A DNA stretch of 64,000 nt from Helicobacter aurati (GCF_003364265.1 NZ_NXLW01000002.1:1-64000); one strand, 5' to 3'. Positions 1-8,086 are shown, counted from the first letter of the stretch. Program-made: numbers and translations. Notes: a model not told the origin generated them from the letters alone.

Positions 1-598
1 TAATCCAAATGCAAAAGGCTTTAAAGAAGGTAATCATACAACGCATTATTCAGTAGTGGATAAATGGGGTAATGCTGTGAGTGTGACGTATACGATTAAC
101 AAGAGATATGGCAATGCAGTGGCAATCAATAATGCGGGATTCTTAATGAACGATCAGATGGAGAATTTTTCTATTAAATATGGTTATCCTAACAGACATG
201 GTTTGATAGAAAAAGGCAATAATGCTATCGTACCCAATAAACGTCCCCTAAGCTCTATGAGTCCTACTATTCTCCTTAAAGAGAATCAAGTTTTTATGGT
301 AGTGGGTACTCCAGGAAGCGGAAAGATAGCTACTGTTATTGCTCAAGTGATTTCCAATGTTATCGACCATGGTATGAATCTAGCTCAAGCCGTAGAAGTG
401 CCAAGATTCCATCACCAATGGATGCCAGATGAATTAGAGATAGAATCTTTTGCTTTCAGCAAAGACACACAAAATATTCTTCAAAAAATGGGATATAAAA
501 TTGTAGAACTTCCAGATATGGGTGATGTTAATGCCATTATACGAGATATGAAGACAGGTGTTTATTATGGAACGACTGACCCTAGACGTAAAATATAA
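1..598 (+). CDS. ggt: Gamma-glutamyltranspeptidase family protein, 3' part (divergent)
   Basis: The gene enters from the left edge in frame 2. What is present is the small catalytic subunit of the GGT family of periplasmic Ntn-hydrolases, which cleave gamma-glutamyl bonds of glutathione and glutamine. The autoprocessing site and nucleophile Thr lie in the TTHYSVVD motif, with the Thr codon at 38-40. NKRPLSSMSPT and TDPR near the C-terminus are also family hallmarks, and the Asn of YTIN is kept. Three substrate-pocket features differ from the usual family: the normal MDDFS is MENFS, so the Asp that holds the substrate amino group is Asn; the normal PGGSR oxyanion motif is PGSGK; and the lid-loop Tyr is His. 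I infer active processing but a possibly changed substrate range. The large subunit and signal peptide lie outside the window, so it may or may not be the only GGT of this genome. Confidence 0.9.
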   Translation, partial: NPNAKGFKEGNHTTHYSVVDKWGNAVSVTYTINKRYGNAVAINNAGFLMNDQMENFSIKYGYPNRHGLIEKGNNAIVPNKRPLSSMSPTILLKENQVFMVVGTPGSGKIATVIAQVISNVIDHGMNLAQAVEVPRFHHQWMPDELEIESFAFSKDTQNILQKMGYKIVELPDMGDVNAIIRDMKTGVYYGTTDPRRKI

Positions 599-701
599 TC
601 AATTGAAATAAGTGTTCTTACATTGAATAAAAGGCTCAATGAAGTCTTATGTGCTTGCTTGATGGATTTTATAAAAAAGTTTAAATTTCAATCAAAAATG
701 C

Positions 702-707
702 TATAAT
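702..707 (+). promoter_or_regulatory. Extended -10 promoter of hsrA
   Basis: TGCTATAAT sits 36 bases before the hsrA ATG, a classical Helicobacter sigma-80 extended -10 element. A GGAG-like ribosome site (TTAGGAG) follows close to the start codon. Confidence 0.65.
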
Positions 708-742
708 TTTGTAGAAGCGAGTTTTTAGTTAGGAGTGCGTTA

Positions 743-1408
743 ATGCGTATTTTAGTCATACACAATAACAAAGAAACGGTAGAATATTTAAATCGCGAAT
801 TATCAAAAAATAGCTATCAAGTTGATATTGCGCGCAATATGAAAGATGGAGAATATCATATTAGTGTGCGTAGTTATGATTTAATTTTATGCGCATGGCA
901 GCTGAATGATACTAAACCTGGTGAAGTTGTTTTTACCGTAAAAGAAAAATATCCTAGAGTCCCAGTTATTGTAACAGGTGAGTATAATATAGGATATGAA
1001 GTTGCTTCCTTTAAAGCCGGTGCTGATGATTATCTTGTTGAGCCACTTAATATTGAAGTACTTTTAGCACATATACAAGCAAGACTAAAATTATGGGGGT
1101 CTAGTTTGATTGAAATAGGTGATTTAGTCATTATTCCCGATGAGGAACGTATCACTTATAAAGGCAGAGAAGTGGGGGTAAAAGGAAAGCCATTTGAAGT
1201 GCTTACTCATCTTGCTAGACAAAAAGACCAAATAGTTTCTAAGGATCAGTTGCTCAATGCTATCTGGGATGAACCGGAATTGGTTACCCCCAATGTCATT
1301 GAAGTGGCTATTAATCAAATAAGACAAAAGATGGATAAACCTCTTAATATCAATACGATAGAAACTGTCAGAAGGAGAGGTTATCGTTTTTGCTATCCAA
1401 AAAAATAA
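743..1408 (+). CDS. hsrA: Orphan OmpR-family response regulator HsrA (HP1043 type)
   Basis: A 221-residue transcription factor with a receiver-like N-terminal domain (about 1-118) and an OmpR/PhoB winged-helix domain (about 122-221). The C-terminal half, from WGSSLIEIGDL through PNVIEVAINQIRQKMDKPL to RRRGYRFCYPK, closely matches what I recall of H. pylori HP1043, the essential homeostatic stress regulator. The receiver is atypical: strand 3 reads YDLILCAWQL, with Ala51 where the phosphoacceptor Asp should be, and the acidic pair of strand 1 is replaced by HNN. It should therefore act without phosphorylation, as is established for HP1043. It is monocistronic here, with its own extended -10 promoter and a hairpin over its stop codon. 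No histidine kinase is nearby. Confidence 0.93.
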   Translation: MRILVIHNNKETVEYLNRELSKNSYQVDIARNMKDGEYHISVRSYDLILCAWQLNDTKPGEVVFTVKEKYPRVPVIVTGEYNIGYEVASFKAGADDYLVEPLNIEVLLAHIQARLKLWGSSLIEIGDLVIIPDEERITYKGREVGVKGKPFEVLTHLARQKDQIVSKDQLLNAIWDEPELVTPNVIEVAINQIRQKMDKPLNINTIETVRRRGYRFCYPKK

Positions 1409-1426
1409 TTTATTTTTTGGATAGCA
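1391..1426 (+). terminator. Hairpin overlapping the hsrA stop codon
   Basis: Near-perfect inverted repeat. The left arm TGCTATCCAAAAAAATA encodes the last residues of HsrA and its stop, and the right arm TATTTTTTGGATAGCA follows directly. It probably ends or stabilises the hsrA transcript. The U-rich right arm lies inside the stem rather than after it, so it is not a textbook terminator. Confidence 0.5.
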
Positions 1427-1498
1427 ATTATTAAATGAAATATCGACAGCTAATAAATACCTTGAAAGAATCAAACTTATCGTTTTGCTTATTCTAGT

Positions 1499-1516
1499 TT
1501 GGAATCATTTTTGCTT
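1499..1516 (+). promoter_or_regulatory. Sigma-54 (RpoN) promoter
   Basis: TTGGAATCATTTTTGCTT has GG at 1501-1502 and GC at 1513-1514 with exactly 10 bases between them, plus the TTG and TTGC contexts of the -24/-12 consensus. It lies about 35 bases before the ATG of the next gene. In Helicobacter, RpoN mainly drives hook, basal body and minor flagellin genes. Confidence 0.75.
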
Positions 1517-1549
1517 ATATTTATATAAGTTTAATGAAAGGATTTCAAT

Positions 1550-1993
1550 ATGCAAGTTTCACAAGGTATTTTATATAAGAGATATGCGCAGGGAGTGCAT
1601 AATCAGCAGAATGTTGATATGGAACACGGGACAAGAAGTTATTATGTTCCAACTAGTAACGAGGAAAGTTATTTACCTCAAGACGTGTTTGTAAAATCTG
1701 ATTATTTGCAAAAAATTGAAAATTTGGGGGATTCTATACAAGGGGGGTTTCGTGATGCAGATACTTTTATGTCTATGATAAGTATTTTACGAGGAGAAAG
1801 TATTCTTAATAGTCAAGATGTCATTGCTGCAAATTATGTTGCAAGAACGAGTGATGAAATTAATTTCGAGTCTTTTAATAAGATTCTAAAGAATGAAAAT
1901 TTAAGCATGGAGATGCGTGGGCTTATTAGTCAGCTTGTTAATAAACTATACAATATTAATTATGTACATGCCGGAGTAATGATGGCTTCTTAA
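1550..1993 (+). CDS. Uncharacterised small protein behind a sigma-54 promoter, probably flagellar
   Basis: A 147-residue protein with no signal peptide or membrane segment, starting at an ATG preceded by AAAGGA. The N-terminal 60 residues look polar and unstructured. The C-terminal half (about 75-140) is predicted alpha-helical by eye, with FMSMISILRGESI and MRGLISQLVNKLYNINY. I cannot assign a family from the sequence. The strong RpoN-type promoter directly upstream suggests a role in flagellar assembly, for example as a chaperone, export substrate or motor accessory. Campylobacter and Helicobacter RpoN regulons are known to contain several small uncharacterised proteins. It is followed by 175 bases with a separate promoter, so it is probably transcribed alone. 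Confidence 0.75.
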   Translation: MQVSQGILYKRYAQGVHNQQNVDMEHGTRSYYVPTSNEESYLPQDVFVKSDYLQKIENLGDSIQGGFRDADTFMSMISILRGESILNSQDVIAANYVARTSDEINFESFNKILKNENLSMEMRGLISQLVNKLYNINYVHAGVMMAS

Positions 1994-2127
1994 TAGATTA
2001 AAGATATTTGAATAAGAGGTTAGAAAATACAGAAGCTTATGTAGCTTATTTTACTGATTTTTCAATATAACAGGTAATTTCTTGTATGATAACTGGATTT
2101 TTTTTACTTACTCTCTCGTTGTTTGGA

Positions 2128-2133
2128 TATAAT
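2128..2133 (+). promoter_or_regulatory. -10 promoter of the gene at 2169
   Basis: GGATATAATC gives a TATAAT hexamer 36 bases before the ATG. The ribosome site AAAAAGGGGG follows just before the start codon. Confidence 0.55.
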
Positions 2134-2168
2134 CTAGGCTTGTAATTGAGTTATGAAAAAGGGGGTGT

Positions 2169-3596
2169 ATGTTGCTTGGGCAAATTATTCATTTGGATAA
2201 AGAGCGAAAAGAAGGGCAAGTAGAACAAATTCCAACAAAACGTATTTATCCTTTTTCTTTTAGTGTGTGGGATGGAGAAGAGGAAGATCTGGCTCTCAAT
2301 ATAGAAGTTGAATTTGCTGTAGAAAATAGAGTTGTCTCCAAAATGAAAGTCAAACTTTCGCTAGAAGAATTAGAGGCTATACAAGTAACAAAGTCTGCTG
2401 ATGATTGTATCAACGAATTTTTTGCTAGAGAAATAAGGATTTTAGCTGAATATCAACAATTTATTGAGGATAGTCCTGAATTGGATTTTATACGTATGCA
2501 GAGATTTTTATTTACGGCTTATAATGATCTATGTGATTTAGATTCTTCTTTGGAGAATCAAGAATTAAAAGCAATAAAAAATGAAGTATATTCTCTTTAC
2601 CGTGATTTCCAAGAATATAACAAAAAAATGCAATACCCTTTACCCTATTGTTTTGAAAAGATATTCCTAGTAAGACAAGTAAACTATACGCACTTAGAGC
2701 AATTTGTTGAAGATACAAAAATTGGTATGCAAGGAGCAAAGGCAGAATCTGAACCATTAGGCAGACGCTTGGAGGAAGAAGAACGTAATTTGCGATTAAT
2801 ACCGGATAAGAAAAGTAAGGAATATTTTGAATATGAAAAAGAAGTAAAAGCACTAAGAAGGCGACTTGTTGATTTGATTGATTACATAGCTAAGCAAAAA
2901 GATATTATTGCGAAAGAAAGTGCTAGGTTGCAAAGTTTTAAGGAAAGACATTTTCAGAAATTTTCTGAAACTTTTGCACCTATGACAAACAAAATAAAAA
3001 CTCGTTTTATCAAGTTACTTAATACAAAGGGATATGAATTAGATAAATCTTTATGGCAGAGAGCCAAAACAAATCAGTATGTTAAAAAATTCTTTCGTGA
3101 CGCCAATATTCATGGTGGTTATAATTCAAGGACATATTTACGTTATTTTTTAAGAGGTTTGGATAAGAATAAAATATCGGGCAAAACAAGAGAACTTTTT
3201 ACTCTTTTAAAAAGTATGGAAGATAAAAGCGTTAAAAACATTATGATTATCCAAGAGAATGATACGAAGTCTTTTAGGTCAAGACAGCTTATTGAACGTG
3301 TAGATTCAGGATTAAAAGTTACTGTTGAGCACAACCCATTTGACGCGTTGGAAAAATTACATGCAAAGCCTCAAGATATTGTTGTAATTGATTCTAAAAT
3401 TAACGGTTTACATGCTTTTGACTTTGTGCGTGAATACAAAGAGACGCCTAATGCTAAGAATCCTATATTTATTGTTGTTACTCCTCAACAGGTAGAATAT
3501 AAAGTTGTTGAAGATGGGAGAGCATTAGGAATAGAGTATTTTGTTGTAGCAACAGATTCTGAGGCTTTTTCAGACGCGATTCGTATGGCAATTTAA
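2169..3596 (+). CDS. Uncharacterised coiled-coil protein with C-terminal receiver-like domain
   Basis: A 475-residue cytoplasmic protein. Residues 1-65 (GQIIHLDKERKEGQVEQ...) have the spacing of a small OB or cold-shock-like fold, though this is only a resemblance. Residues about 185-260 are strongly charged and heptad-like (RRLEEEERNLRL, EKEVKALRRRLVDLIDYIAKQ), indicating a coiled coil. Residues about 355-475 look like a response-regulator receiver: a hydrophobic strand (NIMIIQEND), then VVIDSKINGLHAF with Asp408 at the phosphoacceptor position, then IFIVVT with Thr438. The conserved Lys of strand 5 is replaced (FVVAT, Ala461), so phosphorylation may be impaired. No output DNA-binding domain follows. 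The HIT-family gene follows 24 bases downstream and may be co-transcribed. I do not recognise a named homologue. Confidence 0.8.
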   Translation: MLLGQIIHLDKERKEGQVEQIPTKRIYPFSFSVWDGEEEDLALNIEVEFAVENRVVSKMKVKLSLEELEAIQVTKSADDCINEFFAREIRILAEYQQFIEDSPELDFIRMQRFLFTAYNDLCDLDSSLENQELKAIKNEVYSLYRDFQEYNKKMQYPLPYCFEKIFLVRQVNYTHLEQFVEDTKIGMQGAKAESEPLGRRLEEEERNLRLIPDKKSKEYFEYEKEVKALRRRLVDLIDYIAKQKDIIAKESARLQSFKERHFQKFSETFAPMTNKIKTRFIKLLNTKGYELDKSLWQRAKTNQYVKKFFRDANIHGGYNSRTYLRYFLRGLDKNKISGKTRELFTLLKSMEDKSVKNIMIIQENDTKSFRSRQLIERVDSGLKVTVEHNPFDALEKLHAKPQDIVVIDSKINGLHAFDFVREYKETPNAKNPIFIVVTPQQVEYKVVEDGRALGIEYFVVATDSEAFSDAIRMAI

Positions 3597-3620
3597 ACTC
3601 TCAATAGTTAGAGGTTCATT

Positions 3621-4208
3621 ATGTATGATATTATTTATTCTCCATGGCGTAGCCCCTATTTTGCGATTACTGATGATGAATGTGTTTTCTGTAATATTTC
3701 TGAACAAATTATGATAAAAAATGGTTCTTGTAAGGAATCGATAGACAACGTTGTGAATCAAGGATTGGCTAATCCAGATTACTCCTTAGAACAACAAGTT
3801 AGAAATATGGGTAAAGAGAAAGAGTTGCATGTCTTTTATAATGATTCGTTATGTTATGCTGTGATGAATCTTTATCCTTATACACCAGGACATTTTATGC
3901 TTATCCCACATACTCATGTTGATTCTCCTAGTTTGCTTTCCCAAGAAACATGGTTGCATCTTAGTAAGCTTTCACAAAAGGCTATTGCAATGCTAGAAGA
4001 ATATGGTGCTGATGGAATCAATATGGGTATAAATATCAAGCAGGCAGCAGGTGCTGGTATCCCTAAGCACTTGCATGTACATTTTGTACCTAGATTTACT
4101 GGCGATACAAATTTTATTACTGCAATTGGAAACACTCGAGTATATGGAGTAGAGTTTGCGAGAATTTTTGATAGAATGGTAGAATTGGCAAAGAAATATT
4201 TATGCTAA
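3621..4208 (+). CDS. HIT-family nucleotide hydrolase or phosphorylase
   Basis: A 195-residue histidine-triad protein. The active-site triad is HLHVHFVPR near residue 153, followed by GDTNF, which is typical of the Fhit/Ap4A phosphorylase branch rather than the HinT branch. An N-terminal CVFC pair could bind metal. Upstream strands include YPYTPGHFMLIPHTH, the usual second conserved block. Such enzymes cleave dinucleoside polyphosphates or nucleotide adducts in the cytoplasm. The ATG is preceded by AGAGG. The gene follows the receiver-like protein closely and may share its transcript. Confidence 0.88.
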   Translation: MYDIIYSPWRSPYFAITDDECVFCNISEQIMIKNGSCKESIDNVVNQGLANPDYSLEQQVRNMGKEKELHVFYNDSLCYAVMNLYPYTPGHFMLIPHTHVDSPSLLSQETWLHLSKLSQKAIAMLEEYGADGINMGINIKQAAGAGIPKHLHVHFVPRFTGDTNFITAIGNTRVYGVEFARIFDRMVELAKKYLC

Positions 4209-4296
4209 TATGTTATTCGTTGAATGTGCAACAAAGCAATCTGTTACTAGATGGTTTGTTGGCACGGAATATTTGTGGTATAAAGTCTTGAATATT

Positions 4297-5178
4297 ATGG
4301 AATTTTTAAAAAAAAGTTTATTTATTGTTTTATTTGGCGGATTATTACATGCAAATCAATATGACTATTTACTCTTTAGTCATGTATTAAGTGATGTAGA
4401 AAGTGGATTAGAATTACAGGCAGATGTGAATGCAAGAATAAAGGGTATTACTCCACTTTATCAAGCAATAGCAACTAATCAAATCGAAATAGCTTATATT
4501 TTAGTTGTTATGGGTGCAGATGTTAATGCTGTAGTGAATGGAGAAACACCATTGCATAAAGCTGCAAAGGTAGGAAATCCTCTTATGGTGGAACTATTAG
4601 TTACGGCTGGAGCAAAAGTTAATGCTCAAGATGAGAAGTATGGAAATACCCCGTTGCATTATGCTGCCATTAATGCAGATACTCGTTCTATTAATATTCT
4701 AACACAACATAGTGCCGATACGACAATTCAGAATTTTCAAGGACAAAATCCAATACAAATTATTAGTTCAGAAATTATTGCTCCCCCTATTGTATTAGAA
4801 GATAATAATCTTGCGGTAAGTGCTAGTAGTTTTAAGTTGGGGTATGGTGCGGTAACTTTTAATGTTCGAAACCTTACCAATCAACCTTTGACAATTTTTT
4901 ATACAAGATTATATGTTAATGGGCAATTGGTCGCTGTTCAACAAAAACCTTTACTTATCCCTGCCAGTACAACTATTACAGAAGTTAATACTATGTCGAT
5001 TTCTCCAACTCTTGCAACACTCATTAAGCCTAATAAAGAAGGCATAGTAGATATTAAAGTGGGGTTTAGTATCGATTATCAGGCAGAAGGAAAAATGGAA
5101 CAAGTTTTTAACAGCAGGGAAATGAGAATGCAGCTATGGAATCCACCCTTACAACGAAAAAATAGCAATAACAAATAA
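4297..5178 (+). CDS. Exported ankyrin-repeat protein
   Basis: From the ATG at 4297 the protein has 293 residues and starts MEFLKKSLFIVLFGGLLHAN, a clean Sec signal peptide. An upstream in-frame ATG at 4210 would bury this signal behind 29 residues, so I prefer 4297. Four ankyrin-type units follow (GITPLYQAIATNQIEIAYILVVMGAD, GETPLHKAAKVGNPLMVELLVTAGA, GNTPLHYAAINADTRSINILTQHSA and a shorter last one). A C-terminal beta-rich domain of about 120 residues (LKLGYGAVTFNVRNLTNQPLTIFYTRLYVNG) then contains no ankyrin signature and may be Ig-like. It is presumably periplasmic and involved in protein binding. The partner is unknown. Confidence 0.82.
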   Translation: MEFLKKSLFIVLFGGLLHANQYDYLLFSHVLSDVESGLELQADVNARIKGITPLYQAIATNQIEIAYILVVMGADVNAVVNGETPLHKAAKVGNPLMVELLVTAGAKVNAQDEKYGNTPLHYAAINADTRSINILTQHSADTTIQNFQGQNPIQIISSEIIAPPIVLEDNNLAVSASSFKLGYGAVTFNVRNLTNQPLTIFYTRLYVNGQLVAVQQKPLLIPASTTITEVNTMSISPTLATLIKPNKEGIVDIKVGFSIDYQAEGKMEQVFNSREMRMQLWNPPLQRKNSNNK

Positions 5179-5245
5179 TCTAATCCCCCCCATTTTATCC
5201 ATTGTGTCATTATTATAGTGTATTAGATTATCTATTGAAGATTGT

Positions 5246-6256
5246 CTATCTTGGAGTTTCTTTGAGTAATGGAATATTTTCCATGCTTTTTAAATCTGGT
5301 TGTGTTGGTATTGTAGGGATAGGAGAAGAATCTTGTTCAGACTCTTCTTTTTTATGTTGCGAATCTGGCATGTCTTGCGGAGTTAGTATAGGATCTTGTT
5401 TAAAATCTTCTTGAGAGTTTTGCTGTTGGACTTCAGAATCTTGTGGTGAATTGATACTGCTCGTATTGTTAGATTCGGAAGTCATAGAATTTGCACCTTG
5501 AGCCGTTATACTGTTTGTGTGCTTTGTCTTGATTTCAGATTCAATCGAGCCAGTATGTTCATTAAACGTATTTGCAATATTATTAGCTTCCTTAGAATCA
5601 GAAAGGGTATTATTTGCTTCTGTATCGTGATTCGTGTCTGTAGTACCGTGGTGTTTTTGTAGATATTTTCCTTCTAAAGGTGTAACATTTTTAAGTGTAT
5701 TTTCTTTACCATAACATTCTATTTTTGTTAGATGTTTTTGTTCTCTATATGGATATTCTTGTATAAATTCTTGTGATTGCATCGATACATCTACCGATTG
5801 ATTGACTTTTAAATTTATCGGAATATTTTTAGTGTAAACTTTTTTAGGTTTTATATAATTGAGTAGCATATTTTTATATTTGGTTATTGCAGGTTTGTCT
5901 TCTGTATCATAGAGGATACGATGAGAAATGACACAACCTGCTATATTTCTTTTGCCAATATTTGTGATTGTCGCACTGTATTTGTAGATATCCGAATAAC
6001 GTAATACGCGATCATAGTGTACTTCAGTATTGATTTTATAAAATATATTTTCCATCAAATAGCGCATAATGAAAGGCAAACAAACAATAGCACTAAAGCC
6101 AATAAAGAATAGTGGAATAGATATAATCTTATGTCGAAATGCGATGAAAGATAGAAATATAAGACAAAGTCCAAGTATTAGCAATGCCGCAAATAATATG
6201 AGGTCATATACATTCAAGTAGGATAAAAATTCAATTAGTTTTTCTTTCATAATCAA
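5246..6256 (-). CDS. DUF2393-like membrane protein with polar C-terminal tail
   Basis: A 336-residue protein with two N-terminal membrane segments (about 17-40 and 45-68). A conserved extracytoplasmic domain follows (YSATITNIGKRNIAGCVISHRI, YTKNIPINLKVNQSVDV) that resembles the epsilonproteobacterial DUF2393 family. The last 130 residues are low-complexity, rich in Ser, Asn, Gln, Thr and Asp, and probably disordered; this tail is longer than I would expect for the family. The gene lies 2 bases after hisIE on the same strand, so it is probably the last gene of the ilvE-to-hisIE-side transcript. No function is established. Confidence 0.75.
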   Translation of the reverse strand: MIMKEKLIEFLSYLNVYDLILFAALLILGLCLIFLSFIAFRHKIISIPLFFIGFSAIVCLPFIMRYLMENIFYKINTEVHYDRVLRYSDIYKYSATITNIGKRNIAGCVISHRILYDTEDKPAITKYKNMLLNYIKPKKVYTKNIPINLKVNQSVDVSMQSQEFIQEYPYREQKHLTKIECYGKENTLKNVTPLEGKYLQKHHGTTDTNHDTEANNTLSDSKEANNIANTFNEHTGSIESEIKTKHTNSITAQGANSMTSESNNTSSINSPQDSEVQQQNSQEDFKQDPILTPQDMPDSQHKKEESEQDSSPIPTIPTQPDLKSMENIPLLKETPR

Positions 6257-6258
6257 AT

Positions 6259-6984
6259 CTACTTTTTATTTCTGTTACGTTTTTCTTCTATACCACTTAT
6301 CCCCATACGTCGTTGTAACTCTTGGTAAATCCTATCGGGATGAATTTGTGTTTTAGCTAGAGCTATAAGGACATGGTAAAACAAGTCAGCACATTCATAA
6401 ATTACTTGTTGCAAATCTCGATCTTTAAATGCAAGACAGAATTCTCCAGATTCTTCAATAACTTTTTTTGCAATCGTATTATCACCGCTATCAAAAAGAC
6501 TAGCTGTATAGGAAAGTTTTGGGTCATCATGCTGCTTGTCTAATATTGTATGATAAAGTGTATCCATCACATCATATTTCATTAGGGAATATTTTATGGA
6601 TTCTTGTTTGGTAGAATCTTGATGTATTGTTGTCTCTTGGTTGATTTGCGTAATTTTATTGAAGAAACATGTTATGTTACCAGTATGGCAGGCTACCCCT
6701 TCTTGCTGTACTTTTAATAAAATTGCATCTCTATCGCAGTCAAAAAATATCTCTTGAACAATTTGAATATGTCCACTTGTTTCCCCTTTTTTCCAAATTC
6801 TCTGCTTGGAGCGTGAGAAATAATGCGCATTGTTAGTTTGAACAGTTTGATACAGTGCTTCTTTATTCATATAGGCTAGCATTAGAATCTGATTGGTTGT
6901 ATAATCTTGGACAATACAAGGAAGAAGATCCATCTTATCCCAAGCTAACGTTTCGATAATGTTGTATAATGTCTTTGACATCAT
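6259..6984 (-). CDS. hisIE: Bifunctional phosphoribosyl-AMP cyclohydrolase / phosphoribosyl-ATP pyrophosphatase
   Basis: A 241-residue fusion catalysing steps 2 and 3 of histidine biosynthesis. The HisI part (about 10-110) shows VLMLAYMNKEAL-type, HYFSRSKQRIWKKGETSG and FDCDRDAILLKV, with Cys and Asp metal ligands and QEGVACHTG. The HisE part (about 140-235) shows the MazG-like helices SYTASLFDSGDNTIAKKVIEE and the acidic EECADLFYH-like motif. An acidic linker of about 25 residues, longer than usual, separates the halves. No other his gene is in the window, so the pathway is dispersed. H. pylori lacks this pathway, so the gene supports a more prototrophic Helicobacter. Confidence 0.95.
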   Translation of the reverse strand: MMSKTLYNIIETLAWDKMDLLPCIVQDYTTNQILMLAYMNKEALYQTVQTNNAHYFSRSKQRIWKKGETSGHIQIVQEIFFDCDRDAILLKVQQEGVACHTGNITCFFNKITQINQETTIHQDSTKQESIKYSLMKYDVMDTLYHTILDKQHDDPKLSYTASLFDSGDNTIAKKVIEESGEFCLAFKDRDLQQVIYECADLFYHVLIALAKTQIHPDRIYQELQRRMGISGIEEKRNRNKK

Positions 6985-7015
6985 TAAAGTCCTATATAAC
7001 CGTTAATCAAGCCAA

Positions 7016-8086
7016 TTACTGGTTGCTTATTGTTGTTCGTTGTTTAGATTTAGAATCTACCCAAATATTAGGAACGGCACCACCTGGAGTTAAAAAGATT
7101 TGAGCATCTTTATTTTCTTTCAGGGCATCATTAAATTTTCCCTGTATTTCAACTTGGCGCAATTCAAGCAATCTAGCTGAAAGGCTATCACTAACTAGCC
7201 GATTCGCCTCTGCTTGTCCTTTTGCTTCGATAATATTTGCATCGGCTTTTCCTTGTGCTCTTTCTCTGGCAGCATTTGCTTCTTGTTTTGCTCTTTCTGC
7301 TTCTTGTTTTGCAGCCTGAACTTGTTCAATTTTCTCTTTGACCAATGGAGGTAAAACAATTTCTCGTAATTGAATCGAATCTAGTTTAACGGGTTTATTG
7401 GGAGTTGCATCTAGCTTTCCTTGAAAATTGGCAATAATTGCATTAGCCACTTCATCACGTTTATTTGGCAGATCTTCTGCTGGATAATTTCCGACAACAC
7501 TACGAACTACATCTAATATTTTTGCATTGATGATTTTTTGTTCCCATGAATAACCATATTCTCTAAAGGTTTGAGGAACTTTGCTTCTATCAAGCTGATA
7601 TTGGACTGTTAATTCAATTGATACTGGTAATCCGCGCACATCAATCACATCTATTGCTTTACTACGAACAATACTTTGGGCGTTAATACCGCTACCAATT
7701 GCGTCTTCGTTTCTTGAAAAGTTCCATGCTCTTACACGTGTGTCAACTGTGATAATATCTTCAATAACAGGAATGAAAAAATGCAAACCAGGATTCAAAG
7801 GAATATCCTCATATTTACCCAAATGAACCTTGATACCTACTTCTCCATCATTAACTATCATAAAGGGTTTTGCAAGCAAAAATATCAATATAACTACAAC
7901 AAAAATAAGTATAACCGTAAGCAATTTCCCACTAGGCATGGGAGGAATCTGCAAGGAATCCATGTTAAATCCTTTATTGTTCCTGTTGTTACCGTTTGTG
8001 TTGTTTGGCTTGTTTTGAGGTGTGGTAGAGTCTTGTTTTTTTTGGCTGTTATGCTTATTTCTGTGCTCATTTAAATCAATTGGCAT
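7016..8086 (-). CDS. SPFH/Band 7 (prohibitin-like) membrane protein
   Basis: A 356-residue protein. Residues 1-50 are polar, low-complexity and cytoplasmic (many Asn, Lys, Gln). One membrane segment follows at about 54-76 (LTVILIFVVVILIFLLAKPF). The SPFH domain comes next (GEVGIKVHLGKYEDIPLNPGLHFFIPVI, VSIELTVQYQL). Then comes a helical region with KQEAERAKQEANAARERAQGKADANIIEA, typical of oligomerising stomatin, prohibitin and HflK/C proteins. It should form large membrane rings or microdomains, but the client is unknown. H. pylori has a similar single-copy protein (HP0248, from memory). It is not paired with an NfeD or FtsH gene here. Confidence 0.9.
   Translation of the reverse strand: MPIDLNEHRNKHNSQKKQDSTTPQNKPNNTNGNNRNNKGFNMDSLQIPPMPSGKLLTVILIFVVVILIFLLAKPFMIVNDGEVGIKVHLGKYEDIPLNPGLHFFIPVIEDIITVDTRVRAWNFSRNEDAIGSGINAQSIVRSKAIDVIDVRGLPVSIELTVQYQLDRSKVPQTFREYGYSWEQKIINAKILDVVRSVVGNYPAEDLPNKRDEVANAIIANFQGKLDATPNKPVKLDSIQLREIVLPPLVKEKIEQVQAAKQEAERAKQEANAARERAQGKADANIIEAKGQAEANRLVSDSLSARLLELRQVEIQGKFNDALKENKDAQIFLTPGGAVPNIWVDSKSKQRTTISNQ

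Noticed and set aside
1124-1474. Long minus-strand open frame opposite hsrA
   Set aside because: It mirrors the conserved coding strand, has no ribosome site, and its residues resemble no family.
5185-5191. A run of seven C between the ankyrin and DUF2393 genes as a possible phase switch
   Set aside because: It lies after both stop codons in a convergent spacer, so length changes would not alter a reading frame or promoter.
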